A DNA stretch of 64,000 bases from Phytopythium helicoides (taxonomy: Eukaryota; Oomycota; Peronosporomycetes; Pythiales; Pythiaceae): contig JANFNE010000003.1 of the NCBI GenBank assembly GCA_024867545.1, positions 744,001-808,000 on the forward strand, in the 5' to 3' direction. The notes below the pieces were generated by a model. It did not search any database. It saw nothing but the letters and a program-made list of their open reading frames with translations, and had not been told where the DNA came from. The position numbers and the translations under genes are program-made. Each line of letters begins with the position of its first letter. Positions within the stretch are counted from its first letter, which is position 1. This document shows positions 1 to 10,456 of this stretch, one piece after another.

Positions 1-148
1 GTTGCCCATGGACCAGGAATGCGGCTCGACAAACGGCAGGCTGGTACGCTCGGAGCCTCTGATTGGCTGTAAATGGGGAATATGGAGTTTTGATTGGACG
101 AAATGAGCCAGGTGGCGCCACGCGCGACTTGCAGACGCCCGACCCGAG

Positions 149-1500
149 ATGCCGCCGCGCAAGGCTGCCAAGCGCGCCGCCAAGAAGCCGCCGGTGCGTG
201 CCGCTCGCGGATCCGAGCGCTCTGTAGGCTACCAGTTGCAGCAGTTGCAACTTCAGCTCGAAGCTCTGGCGGCTGATGGATCCGTGGCGCGGTCTAGACA
301 GTCAAATTTGAGACGGCGAGCGGCGCGAGGATCTCGGCCAAGGTTGCTGCTCCGACGACGGCGCCAAGGACAGAGCGGGCAAGCACAAGAAGAAGAGCAA
401 GGACAAGCACCGAGAGGCTGTCAGCGATGACGCAGTGAAGCTCGTGCGCAAGCTGCTCGCGGCTGCTGGCTGCAAGCTCTGGGTGGGGAACACTGCTCCA
501 CCGTCTTCAATTAGCCACATGAGAGAGCTGACGGCTTCAACCGTGGCGTTTGTTTGGTATGGCAGGAGGTCGAAGCCGATGGGAACTGTTTGTTTCGGTA
601 GGTGAGTGGGTCGAAAATGAACAGGCCGAACGACGCCAGTGTGGTCACGAGTGCTGGAGCAGGGCGATCAGCGACCAGCTCTACGGCGACCAGAACCTCC
701 ACCTTGAGATCCGCAAGGTGCGAGGCCTCTCGATTCAACTCCAACTACTCTTTTAGACTGCTCACTCCTGCTGTGCATTGTCTCGAACAGCGCATCGTCG
801 ATTTCATCGAGGAGAAGCGCGACGACTTTGAGCCTTTCATGGAGGACGAAGAAAAGTTCGATCATGTGCGGGGCTTTGGCTGTCGATTCCTGGACCAGGT
901 GTGTGCCTGACTTGCCATGCTGCAGTATTGCACGAGAATGCGCGAGGATGGCACGTGGGGCGGGAACCAGGAGCTTTACGCCGCCGCGCGCTTGTTCCAA
1001 GTGTACATCGTGGTGCACATGGAAAGCAGCCGCATGGTGATCGAGTGCGACGCAGCCAAACCAAAGCGAATTCTCCACGTCGCTTACCACGGCTCGGATC
1101 ACTACGACAGCGTGCGGTCGCTCAAGGAGAGCGACGAGCAGGCGCACAGTGGCACGCCACCGATGGAGATCGAGCTTGACTGCGACGGCTTCCGTCCCGA
1201 CGATCTCGCCAAGGTGGGTGTGGTGTCATCGCAAAACGGCGAATGTTGAGCATGTTTGTTGAAGAGATCGGACTGCCCGTGGCTCGCAGAGGTGGCAGTC
1301 AAGAGAAGGCGACCAACGCATTACTGCGTCCGTCGGAAGTGAGGACGAGGGCCGACTCGTCGCTCGCTGATCAGCTTCAAGACCTCCGCGTCAGCGCCGA
1401 GTCGGGCAAACCTTTGAGCAAGAAGGCTCAACGACAGCTGCGCAAGCAGGAAGCGGCATCGAAGCGGTCCGCCAAGCTGAAGAAGAAGAAGCCTGAGTGA
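149..1500 (+). CDS. OTU-domain cysteine protease (OTUD3-like deubiquitinase), multi-exon
   Basis: Predicted ubiquitin-removing cysteine protease. The catalytic loop DGNCLFRAISDQLYG is visible once introns are removed, and the catalytic His lies in HGSDHYDSV. Introns I can place are 598-662, 718-790, 866-927 and probably 1214-1266, all GT-AG and in phase. The last exon ends at the TGA at 1498-1500 with a Lys-rich tail. The N-terminal part (149-540) is uncertain: the ATG at 149 opens a basic stretch, but the reading frame changes before a Lys-rich segment at about 354-470, so an unplaced intron or an indel lies there. The intron after EIRK is at the same codon as the intron in the next gene, so the two are tandem paralogues. 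ATTGG boxes lie at 62-66 and 93-97. The family call is firm; the substrate is unknown. Confidence 0.8.
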
Positions 1501-2156
1501 TCTGGTAAGGCAGCAGTGGACGTTGGAAATCTGATACAGGGAGCGTACCGTACCTGTCGAGGAGCTCATTTGTCGTTTTCACCCAATCGATGGGTTTAAA
1601 ATCCTCTATTTTGACCAATAAAGCTGCAAGAAAAGTGTTCAGCGCGTAGAGCCGGCGCACGACTTGTGGATGATCATGTTGATTCGTCCGACGTCCACGC
1701 CACGCGGGACTCTGCTCTCACGCAGACCATCGATCGATGGAACTCGTGCACAATGGCCACCGCTTCAGCTTCCGCCTCTTGGCCGCTTTCCATCCTCCCA
1801 GCAGTGAGCGTACGAGTGCACGAAACGTCCCGCTCGCTGCTCGACGAACGACCGGCGACAGGTGGCGAGTCGGCTGATTGGCTGCCTGTCCATTGGTCCG
1901 CCAGACAATTCGTGGGGTCGGCTCATCCGCCGCCCCGTTTCCGCGCGAGCGGAGACTCTGGCGTACCGTACTCCTTCATCCTCTCGCCCGCACATTGCTC
2001 AAATCTCGCCGAGTGCGGGGCGACACCGTCTCTGCGCGGCGGCGCTTCACAACGAGAAAGCCAGCTCTTCACCGATCCGCTCGACCCTCGAGCCGCCACG
2101 CTCGGTCTCAGCGCCACGGTCCGCCCACTTCCAGTCATCGCGGCGAGGAGGAAGCC
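1501..2156. promoter_or_regulatory. Intergenic region with CCAAT boxes upstream of the second OTU gene
   Basis: There is no convincing gene in this 656-base gap. It holds the 3' flank of the first OTU gene and the promoter of the second. Two reverse CCAAT boxes (ATTGG) lie at 1877-1881 and 1892-1896. Open frames crossing 1666-2150 run into the next gene in the wrong frame and look like shadows. Confidence 0.4.
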
Positions 2157-3707
2157 ATGACGGCCGCAGCAATGGCTCCGGGTGTGCGACCTCCCAGGGC
2201 CAAGTTCGGGTGGCTGCGCAGCAGTCTCAGCAGCCTCGGCAGCGCGTTCAGCGGCTCAAGCAGCTCGCGCTCGTCCATGGCCTCGTCGGTCTCGTCGTCC
2301 ACGTCGGACGGCGACTCGCGGGCCTCGCTGTCCCAACCTCGCCCAAAGGGCAAGCGCGAGCTTGGCGAGCTCCTGCGCGAGGTCATGGATGCCGACAGCA
2401 ACTGGACGAGCGAGACGCAGGTGCAGACCCACTACGAGCGGATCGGCTGGCGCGTCGAGACCATCGCAGGGGACGGCAACTGCCTCTTCCGCGCCATCAG
2501 CGACCAGCTCTACGGCGACCAGGACATGCACAAGGAGGTCCGGCGGGTGAGTGAGCTCGTGGCACTGGGCCTCACGTTGCAGCAAGACTAACGGGCAATC
2601 ACGCTTATGCAGAGACTCGTAGACTTCATTGAGCGGGAGCGAGAGCTGTTTGCACCGTTCCTCGAGCTGGAGGGCAAGTCCGTGGCGGCATATTGCGCGC
2701 GCATGCGGCGCGACGGCGAGTGGGGCGGCAACCCGGAGCTGTATGCGGCGGCCAAGTGCTTCTGCGTCCACCTTGTTGTGCACCAGGGCCCACAGCGTCG
2801 ACTGCGGATCGCGAACGACGACGATGTTTGCAAGGGGAAGTACACAGAGGAGGATTCCGAGAGCGAGGACCCCGCCGCGTTCAAGACCTTGCATTTGCTT
2901 TACACTGGCAACCACTACCGAAGTCTACATCCTAGCGAGGAGGATACAGACACAAGTACGACGGCCACAAGCGAGGCAGATACTCTCGAAGAGCGTGAGT
3001 CGGAAAATCACAAGGACGATTGCGATGGTGTGACTGAGACGTGCGAAACGAGCATATTGATGTCGAAGTCAGTCGTTCCCCCAGCCACTGTTTCAGCAAA
3101 ACGGATAAATCCAATCGAGGACCACGACCTCGATATCGTCGTGGAAGAACGAGCTCCAGCACAGCTGCTGCCATCGGAAGTTGCAGCTGTGTCAATTGAT
3201 AAGAATCGAGAGAGCGAAGACGAAGCTTTCTCCAGCGAGAGGATGGACGAGTTCAAGCTACAGCCTCTTCCAGTGGAGACAGCAGAGATGCCCCACTGCG
3301 GCGTGTGGATTCCTCAACGGGTTATTTTCCGCCGCCGTGGCCGGCGTCGTCTGAGAAGTGCTGTGCTCTCGTTGGAGAACGCCCCGTCGATGGACAATTT
3401 GGCACTGTCGGTCACGACTGAAATTGACTTCGACGAGGTAGACTTGGCAACATCCAAGAAGCGCTCAAGCGGAACCAAAACGTCGACAACGGCATCGACG
3501 GTAATGAGTTCGGCGAAGAGTGCTGTGATCCAGTCTGAGGTTGCAGACGAAGTTCGGCGCTCTAGCATTTTCAATTCCTTGGATGTGGATGTGGATGTGG
3601 ATGTGGGTCGACCAAGCATGATCGAGACACTTGACGGCGCTGTGCCAGTTGTGTTCCCAAAGCGAGCCAAGTTTTTCAAAGGTCGATCGAATAGGAAAAT
3701 GAAGTGA
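2157..3707 (+). CDS. OTU-domain cysteine protease, tandem paralogue with long acidic C-terminal tail
   Basis: Predicted deubiquitinase of two exons, 2157-2546 and 2613-3707, joined in phase across a clean GTGAGT...TGCAG intron. The product is about 494 residues. A Ser-rich N-terminus (about residues 1-65) precedes the OTU domain. The nucleophile lies in GDGNCLFRAISDQLYGD (about residue 108) and the His in TGNHYRSLH. Exon 2 adds a tail of about 250 residues, rich in Glu, Asp and Ser, absent from the upstream paralogue. It contains an Arg-rich patch (RRRGRRRLR) and a short VDVDVDV run and ends KGRSNRKMK. I chose the ATG at 2157 because the longer open frame upstream lacks OTU-like or low-complexity coding character. 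The intron sits at the same codon as in the first OTU gene. Confidence 0.88.
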
Positions 3708-3983
3708 AGGATCATTCCAAGATGATCGAGAAGTATGAGTGGGCGGAGCGCACCACCGGGATCATACCCGGTACATGCTCGTAACGCTTATCAGCGAGCA
3801 CACAGCAAACTGTTCCGGCAGTGAGCTTGTACGTAGTCGTAGTTTGTAGGTAAGTATCGTGAAGAAAAGCAAAAGTAAACCGCATGTGAAGAAATACAAC
3901 ATAGTGCGCCTCGACTCTTGACTGGCACGAAAGACGCGCAGGAAAGTGCAAATCATTCTGCAAAAATGACTGGAAGTAACTAC

Positions 3984-6539
3984 CTACGATGTTCGGTGGC
4001 GTGTCGTCAAATTTTTGGCCGCAAATCGACGAAGTTCTTCGTAAGTGAGTGCTCGTTCTTCCTCTTCGTCCTCGTCGACTGCTTGTTGTCCGTCTTCTTC
4101 CACCTCCGTCGGCACAGGGGGTTGAGATTGGATGACAGAAGACGACGACGCCTCGATCTGCTCTGGGGCAGCGAGCAAACTACTTGAATTGACACTCTCA
4201 TCTTCTGCGCACCCGGTGGTGGCAGCAGCTGCCGCAAGTGCTGCTGCAAATTGCTGTTGTGATAGCGACTTCCTCGAGTAAAGCTCAAATTTACTGCTTC
4301 GCTTGCGCTGGTTGTGCAGAAGCATTTGTTGTTGTGGAGATAGCTGCTGTTGCTGAGGTGGATTAGAACTGTTTTGCTGCTGCCCAAGCGCAAGCGGTCG
4401 ATTTGTCTGTGATCTGGAAAGACCATCCGGTTGCCCGCCCGAAATTGCTACTGCGACTGGGGATGGAGGTTGCGCTATTGGAGGAGGAAGCGTAATAGTG
4501 CCATTGACTCCTCCAAATGAAGGAACTTGTACCTGGAGCTTCTGTTTGGGGTCAAATGGCAGGGTTGTCGGACCAATGCCAAGGGGTAAGGGCATCGAAT
4601 CTGTAGACCGCACTGGTGATACACCTCCTGCAGCTGCAGCTGTGGATGTGCTGGTTGCTTCACCGCTACCATCCGCATCACTATTGTTGGCAGCAGCTGC
4701 AAGGCTACTTTGAAGCATAAGACGGCTTGCATACGTTTCAATCGCACGAAGATATTCAAGCACATTGGCCTCCGTCACTTCTCGAGCTGATAAGGGCAGT
4801 GACGATCCGCCGAGCTGCATCCAGTCTGTGTCCATGGAAGCCGCAGAACCACCTCCGTTCGCACTGGTTGCTGTATTGTTTCCACTGCTGCCTCCGTTGT
4901 TACTGCTCGTGCTACCGCTGGATGCAGCTCCACTTCCGGTGTTTGCTCCAGAGCTGCTACCACTTGCCAGATCCCTTTCCACCTGCCGAGTGAACGAGTA
5001 AATTGTGAACCGAGTGCACACACGACTTGACGCGAGCAAAAACGGACTGAAGCGCTTCGGTTTCCATCTCCAGTTCCTGGTTAGAATCCAAAAGTGTTGC
5101 CAGTCTCCGCTGTGCATTTTTCAATTCCTGCTTTTGTGTGGCAACACTAGCAATGCCTTCCCGAGCTTTGAAGTCCTCGATTTGTGTAGATATCTCTGCG
5201 AGTTGTGCCTGCAGCGCCACTTGCTCGCGACTTAGTTCCTCAACACGTCGAAACCGCTGAAAGTTTGCTTCATCTCGAGCTAGCAACTCTTCACATAGCG
5301 CACGGGTATCATGAAGACCAGTGATGCTTCGGATCTCCTCGAAAGCACGATCGTAGCGCGCTACCAACGCATCGGCGCCCGTATTTAATGCGCGGTCGAC
5401 TCCAATTTTCCACGTTGAGCGTGCAGCCACTCGGGTCAAGGCATTTTTCTTACTCACGCTCCCAGATTTTGTTCCCACTGACCCCAAGGAATCGTCAGTG
5501 ACTTGACCACCGGAGATATCATCCAGCGGGATCACTTCAGGCTCGTAACTGTGATCCCGCATCCAAGTCTCAATCTCGCGCTTTAGATCCTGGAATTCTT
5601 GCTCAAACGCACGCTGCTCCTCTTCAGCCTCTGATTGGACTCGTTCAATCTCCCGTGCAATCTCTAGTCGGGCTGTTCGTACCCTCTCGAGTTCAGCGAG
5701 GCTCTGTGCATGCCTTTGGCGACTGTCGCTTGCTTCTCGCTCGAGTTTTTTGTAGATACCGTCGAAAATGACACGGTCTCGCCGAACTTTGTCAATGAGA
5801 GAGAAGAGGTGTTTGTTGACAGACTCGATCTCGTTCTTCTTAACAAGCGACAGCTCTAGTCGATTCTCCAATGCGCGCACTCGTCGAGCTGCTCCTGCCG
5901 CAGACGGCTCAACACTTGTACCACCTCCTTCTTTTGCCGATTCTGAATTGCTTGAAACAGCGCTTGTATCTTTATTGCTGCTATCACCGTGGCCGTACTG
6001 CTGCAATCGCTGCTGTCGTAAGGCTCCTAGCTCTTGTTGATTACTCTGCACTTGCTGTTCGATAAGAGAGAGCTTCTTCTGTGCAAGGGCAATTTTACGA
6101 GCAAAGCTTGTTGCTGTGCGTTGGAGCTCGGACACCCTAGCACGCTTGTCAACTGCCACCAGTGCCCGCGCATCTCGCTGCTCAATTGCTAGTTCGGCTC
6201 GAAGTAACTGGTTGTGCTCCTGGAGTCTGCGGATAGCTTCGCGCTGCTCTTGCACAGACGAAAGCACTGGTGTGCTTTGAGTCCGCTCAAACCCTTCTTG
6301 CTGAACGACTTGCCACTTTTGAAAGCATCGGCAGCCGCATCTACGAGCTGTTGCTGCTGATGTGCTGTGTGGAGGCCCGAAGTTGGTGACGCAGAAGTCG
6401 AGCGACCATTCCCATCTTCATCGCTATCTCCACGTTTATGGGTCGAGGCAACGGTAAGCGTGAGCCCCGCAATTATCCCAAGCTTTGTATCCGCTGCTGC
6501 GAGCAAACGAGAAACCTCGGCGTCCTCTTTGTGCGCCAT
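3984..6539 (-). CDS. Coiled-coil outer dynein arm docking complex protein (CCDC63/ODAD1-like)
   Basis: Predicted axonemal protein that helps anchor outer dynein arms to doublet microtubules, consistent with flagellated zoospores. Long coiled coils run through 6267-4957. Family signatures are RDRVIFDGIYKKLERE and the later RYDRAFEEIRSITGL followed by ANFQRFRRVEEL, which match the order seen in CCDC63/CCDC114 proteins. A low-complexity Ser/Gly/Gln tail (4950-4000) follows and ends LTYEELRRFAAKNL. The ATG is at 6539 (MAHKEDAEV). Two frame changes interrupt it: near 6292-6294 (a GGG run on the coding strand) and near 4980-5030, where a 49-nt GT-AG intron is also possible. The family call rests on motif recall, not an alignment. 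Distinguishing CCDC63 from ODAD1 is not possible here. Confidence 0.75.
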
Positions 6540-6769
6540 CGGTACGGGCAGGAGTGATCGTGTCAAGGCACCGGACTTGCGGGAGTAGTTTTCACCTCAC
6601 GAAAGAAGCCTCATTTGCTCGCAACAACGAAGTATCCGCCTTCTATTCCAAGACTTGTCTTGAGGCGTCGGCAAAGGTTTCTCGTCCGTTTCACAGCGTG
6701 CGTCCAGCCGCTTCGACAGCTCCACTCTTCAGATTATCTGCTGCACTCCACCTCACCAATCCTGCGTTC

Positions 6770-8501
6770 ATGTCACGCTCTGCGTCCAACAGCTTCAAGA
6801 TATCGGAGGGTGGAGGCGTAGGCACACCAACCGCGGCATCGTTGCCACTTGGAGCTGGCGGGGCCGCCATCTTGAGCGGGGATGGCGCCGAAATCGCCAG
6901 CAAGAGCAAACTCGTCACCGACGGGCTCAAGAAGCTGTACGCGAACAAGTTGCGACCGCTCGAGAAAAAGTATTGCTTCGAGGACTTCCACTCGCCGCTA
7001 CTCTCGGACGCTGACTTTGATGCCAAGCCACAAGTGCTTATGATCGGCCAATACTCAGTCGGTAAGACTTCCTTCATTGAGTACCTTGCTCGGCCGTCCG
7101 TTTCCTGGTCAGCGAATTGGTCCCGAGCCGACGACAGACCGCTTTGTGGCAGTCATGTACGGTGACGAGGAGCGAACAGTGCCTGGAAACGCTGTCGCGG
7201 TATCTCCGGACTTGCCATACGGCGGTCTCGCCATGTTTGGCACGTCATTCTTGAACAAGTTCGAGGCCGCGCAACTGCCATGCAAGCTCCTGGAGAACGT
7301 CACGGTCGTGGACACGCCTGGCATTTTGTCAGGTGAGAAGCAGCGAATTGCGCGTGGGTACGACTTTGTGCAGGTTGCCCGGTGGTTTGCGGAGCGCTCC
7401 GATATGATTCTGCTGCTCTTTGATGCGCACAAGCTCGACATCTCGGACGAGTTCCAGCGCGTGATCGAGGTGCTCAAGGGCCATGACGATAAGGTTCGGT
7501 GCGTGCTCAACAAGGCCGACCAGATTGACGAGCAGCGGCTCATGCGTGTGTACGGCGCACTGATGTGGTCGCTCGGAAAAGTTCTCAAGACGCCTGAGGT
7601 TATGCGAGTCTTCATTGGATCCTTCTGGGACCAGCCTCGTTTGCACACCGACAACTCGGCGCTGTTCGATGCCGAGGAGCGCGACCTCATGAACGAATTG
7701 CGTTCGTTGCCGCAAAACGCAGCGGTGCGCAAAATCAACGAGTTTGTCAAGCGCGCACGGCTTGCCAAGGTGCACTCGTACCTCATCGGTCATTTACGCG
7801 ACCGCATGCCTGCCGTGATCGGAAAGGAAAAGAAACAACGCGAGCTCATTGAGAACATGGGCGAGACGTTCCGCGAGGTGCAGCGCAAGTATCACCTACC
7901 GCCGGGAGACTTTCCAAACCTCGAGGAGTTTGCCAAAAAGTGTGCCAGCTGCAAGTTTACGAAGTTTGCGACCTTGAGTGCGAGGCAGATCCAAGAGATT
8001 GATGAACTTCTGGCTAAGGATATTCCAAAACTCATGGCATCCTTGCCCAAGCGAGACCACCAGTCCAACCTGCCAGGCAACGGAATACAATTCGCAGCCA
8101 GCTCATCGAACCCGTTTGCGAACGAGTCACCAATGCTCGACTCGTGGACGATTGCGCCTTTCAAGGGTGAATTCGATGTCGTGTTCAGGTCACTTCGGCT
8201 CGATGCTTTGGGTCGAGCCACTGGAGCAGCTTGCATGTCACCGCTGCAGGCGTCTGGGTGTGGGCAAGACACGCTTAAGGCGATTTGGGACCTCGCCGAT
8301 ATTGATCACGACGGAGCACTTGATGCTGACGAGTTTGCTGTCGCCATGTATCTATGCAGAAAGGCCAAGGAGGGAGAGCGCGTCCCGGATGCGCTTCCCA
8401 AGGACCTGGTACCGCCGACCAAGCAGCACCTTGTTGATAGCTTCAATGGGGCAGGGGCACCGTTGCGTCCAGCGTCCCCGACTTCGTACCCGCACTCGTA
8501 A
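6770..8501 (+). CDS. EHD: EHD-family dynamin-like ATPase (EH-domain-containing protein), one frame break
   Basis: Membrane-remodelling ATPase of endocytic recycling. Seen in order: an N-terminal helix, the P-loop GQYSVGKTSF, the EHD signature FPGQRIGPEPTTDRF, switch region VVDTPGILSGEKQ, NKAD, a helical domain, an NPF motif (SSNPFANES) and a C-terminal EH domain with a Ca-binding loop DIDHDGALDADEF. The end ..LPKDLVPPTKQ matches EHD proteins. The frame shifts by one base at 7083-7090, between FIEYL and GRPFPG, with no room for an intron: a single extra base there explains it. The ATG at 6770 gives a product of about 576 residues. The gene is divergent from the dynein-docking gene, with about 230 bases between their starts. 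Confidence 0.9.
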
Positions 8502-8646
8502 GCTTGGGTCAGTGTAGTGGGTGTCGATCAATCCAATCGAATTCATTCATGTTGTTTTCCCTACCCTTATTGTCGATGCGTGCAGACGTAAGCATGCTGG
8601 CCTCGACAACACCAACAAGAAGTAGTGACACTACAAAGAGTAGACC

Positions 8647-9063
8647 ATGAACGCTGATGGTTTCATCGCGTCAGTCTCCTCCGCCTTCGCGGAGCTCATG
8701 ACCGGGCTTTGTATTACTGCTGCCGATACGAGCTCTTCTCCACTTTTATTTGACTCGGCTGAACCAAGAGGGACAAATCCGGATCCAAAGTATGGGGATT
8801 TTGAAGAACCGCTAGCAATGCAAGCGCTCAAAAGTTGCATCTTCGTGCTGCTTTATCAGTCTCCAGATGACATCTCCACTGAAAGATTTTCCTGCAGATG
8901 GACAATGCATTTTTTTCGTCTAACCTTAGGCATCATAGACGAGGAATTCCTGCTCGTTCGCAGCGCTGGGTGGCTCGATGCGTTCTTTCCAATCTCGCTG
9001 CAGAGCTCGAACTCCGCGGAACAAGCCGAGGCTCCTCTTCCCCCTCCTGGTCGCAATGGCTAA
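8647..9063 (+). CDS. Hypothetical protein, weakly supported
   Basis: An ATG-initiated open frame of 138 codons, just downstream of EHD, with no domain I recognise. The composition is mixed and could be coding, but the region also has overlapping frames on both strands. A separate 29-residue ATG frame at 9157-9246 (MATPPTYFNPTTGPT...) looks protein-like and might be the end of a spliced gene whose other exons I cannot place. Transcript evidence would decide this. Confidence 0.25.
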   Translation: MNADGFIASVSSAFAELMTGLCITAADTSSSPLLFDSAEPRGTNPDPKYGDFEEPLAMQALKSCIFVLLYQSPDDISTERFSCRWTMHFFRLTLGIIDEEFLLVRSAGWLDAFFPISLQSSNSAEQAEAPLPPPGRNG

Positions 9064-9246
9064 AAGCACCCAGCAGCTCTGTACCGGGTCTCGCTCGCAA
9101 GCGACTGAAGCTGAAGGAGTCATCCGTTGAAGCACGCTTGACAGCTTCAACCAGAGATGGCTACACCGCCAACCTACTTCAACCCTACCACTGGGCCGAC
9201 TATCGATGCCGCGAGCCTCGTTGCCCTCCAAAAGATCTCGCCTTAG

Positions 9247-10456
9247 CTACCGAATTTTCATGCATGCGGTCCGATCGGAGAGCTCAAGCCTCGCCCATCG
9301 CCTCGCCCCCACGAGCAGAGCACCGGAAGCGGCTGCCGCGTCGAGGAGGGGCGGAAGAATGCTGGTCGGCGTGCGGGAAGGATTGGCGCGAGGCGCTCCA
9401 AGTTGCGCGCGTCCGTAGCTAATTCGTCGCAGTTTTGCGGCTGCGCGCGCTACATGTTAGCGTTCCCCTAGCCCTGCTTGAACGCCCAGCCCTAGTTGAA
9501 TTTTGGGAGCGGCAACCGTTTCTCTCGGCGGCTGAAGCAGCGCCGGACCACTTGGTTTTCTGCCTGTTTGCTCCTGTGCATGAAGTAGCAGGCGCCGCAT
9601 GGAGCATCGAGTCAAGCAGGAGCGCGCGACAAAGGCGGCGGCGAGGGGGCCGCAAGCGCAGTATACAAACCTCAAGTGAGGGGCAGGCGACGCTTGGCGG
9701 GCGGGCGGGCGGGCCAGTTCGAGGCGCCGGCGGGCGTGTGCGCGTAGCCAGGCCGCGCGTTGCTTGCTCCCCCGGCCGGTGGCGCGTACGCCATCTGCCA
9801 CCGACAGCAGCCCATTCGGAGCGCTCCTATTGGCTAAAAATCAATTCGGCTGTCTCGAACCAAGGTGCACCCGTGACGCGCCACCGTACGGTATGGACAG
9901 GCACAGGTCCATCGCTGGGCGGAGTGACTGGATTAACGTATGCTCTGCCGGCGCAGCGCCGGGCCGCGTGGGTTCGCTCCCTCCCACGCCCACGATTGGA
10001 GTAAACGGTCGTTGTTTTATCTAAACCGTCGTTGGTTTAGCTAACTTGTCGGCTATCTCGTCGCGCGGCGGCGGCAATCCGCGCGGGGGCCTTTGGCGCG
10101 CTTGAACGGGCCAATCCGCGGTCTCCGTCGGGCGTCTGGGCTCTCCCATTGGCCAAAACTCCCCTCGGCGCTATTCCGAGCTTTCTCCGCGTTCTCCCCC
10201 CTCTTCCTCGCGCCTGGCCTCTGTCCCGGACAACGCGAATCGCCCGCCCGCAGCGCCCGCCGGAGCCGCTGCCCTCGCCTGCGCTCGCCTCGCCTCGCGC
10301 CGCTCCGCTCCGCCGACCGCTTCGGTGCGTGCGCGCCAAACGCCCGCCAGGCCCCAAACGCCCGCCCGCCAGGCGCCAAGGTGTCGAGAATAAGAGAAAG
10401 GCCGCTGACGCCGTTTTGTTTTTTTTTGGTTTGGTTTGTTGTCGGCCGCAGGTCGG
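9247..10456 (+). promoter_or_regulatory. GC-rich intergenic/promoter region with CCAAT boxes
   Basis: About 1.2 kb without a supportable gene, upstream of the RING/SLDKL gene. CCAAT boxes occur in either orientation at 9829-9833, 9995-9999, 10111-10115 and 10148-10152. A paired short repeat around ATCTAAACCGTCGTTGGTTT lies near 10010-10045. A T-run at 10418-10430 precedes the start codon. Longer plus and minus frames here are GC-rich shadows. Confidence 0.45.
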
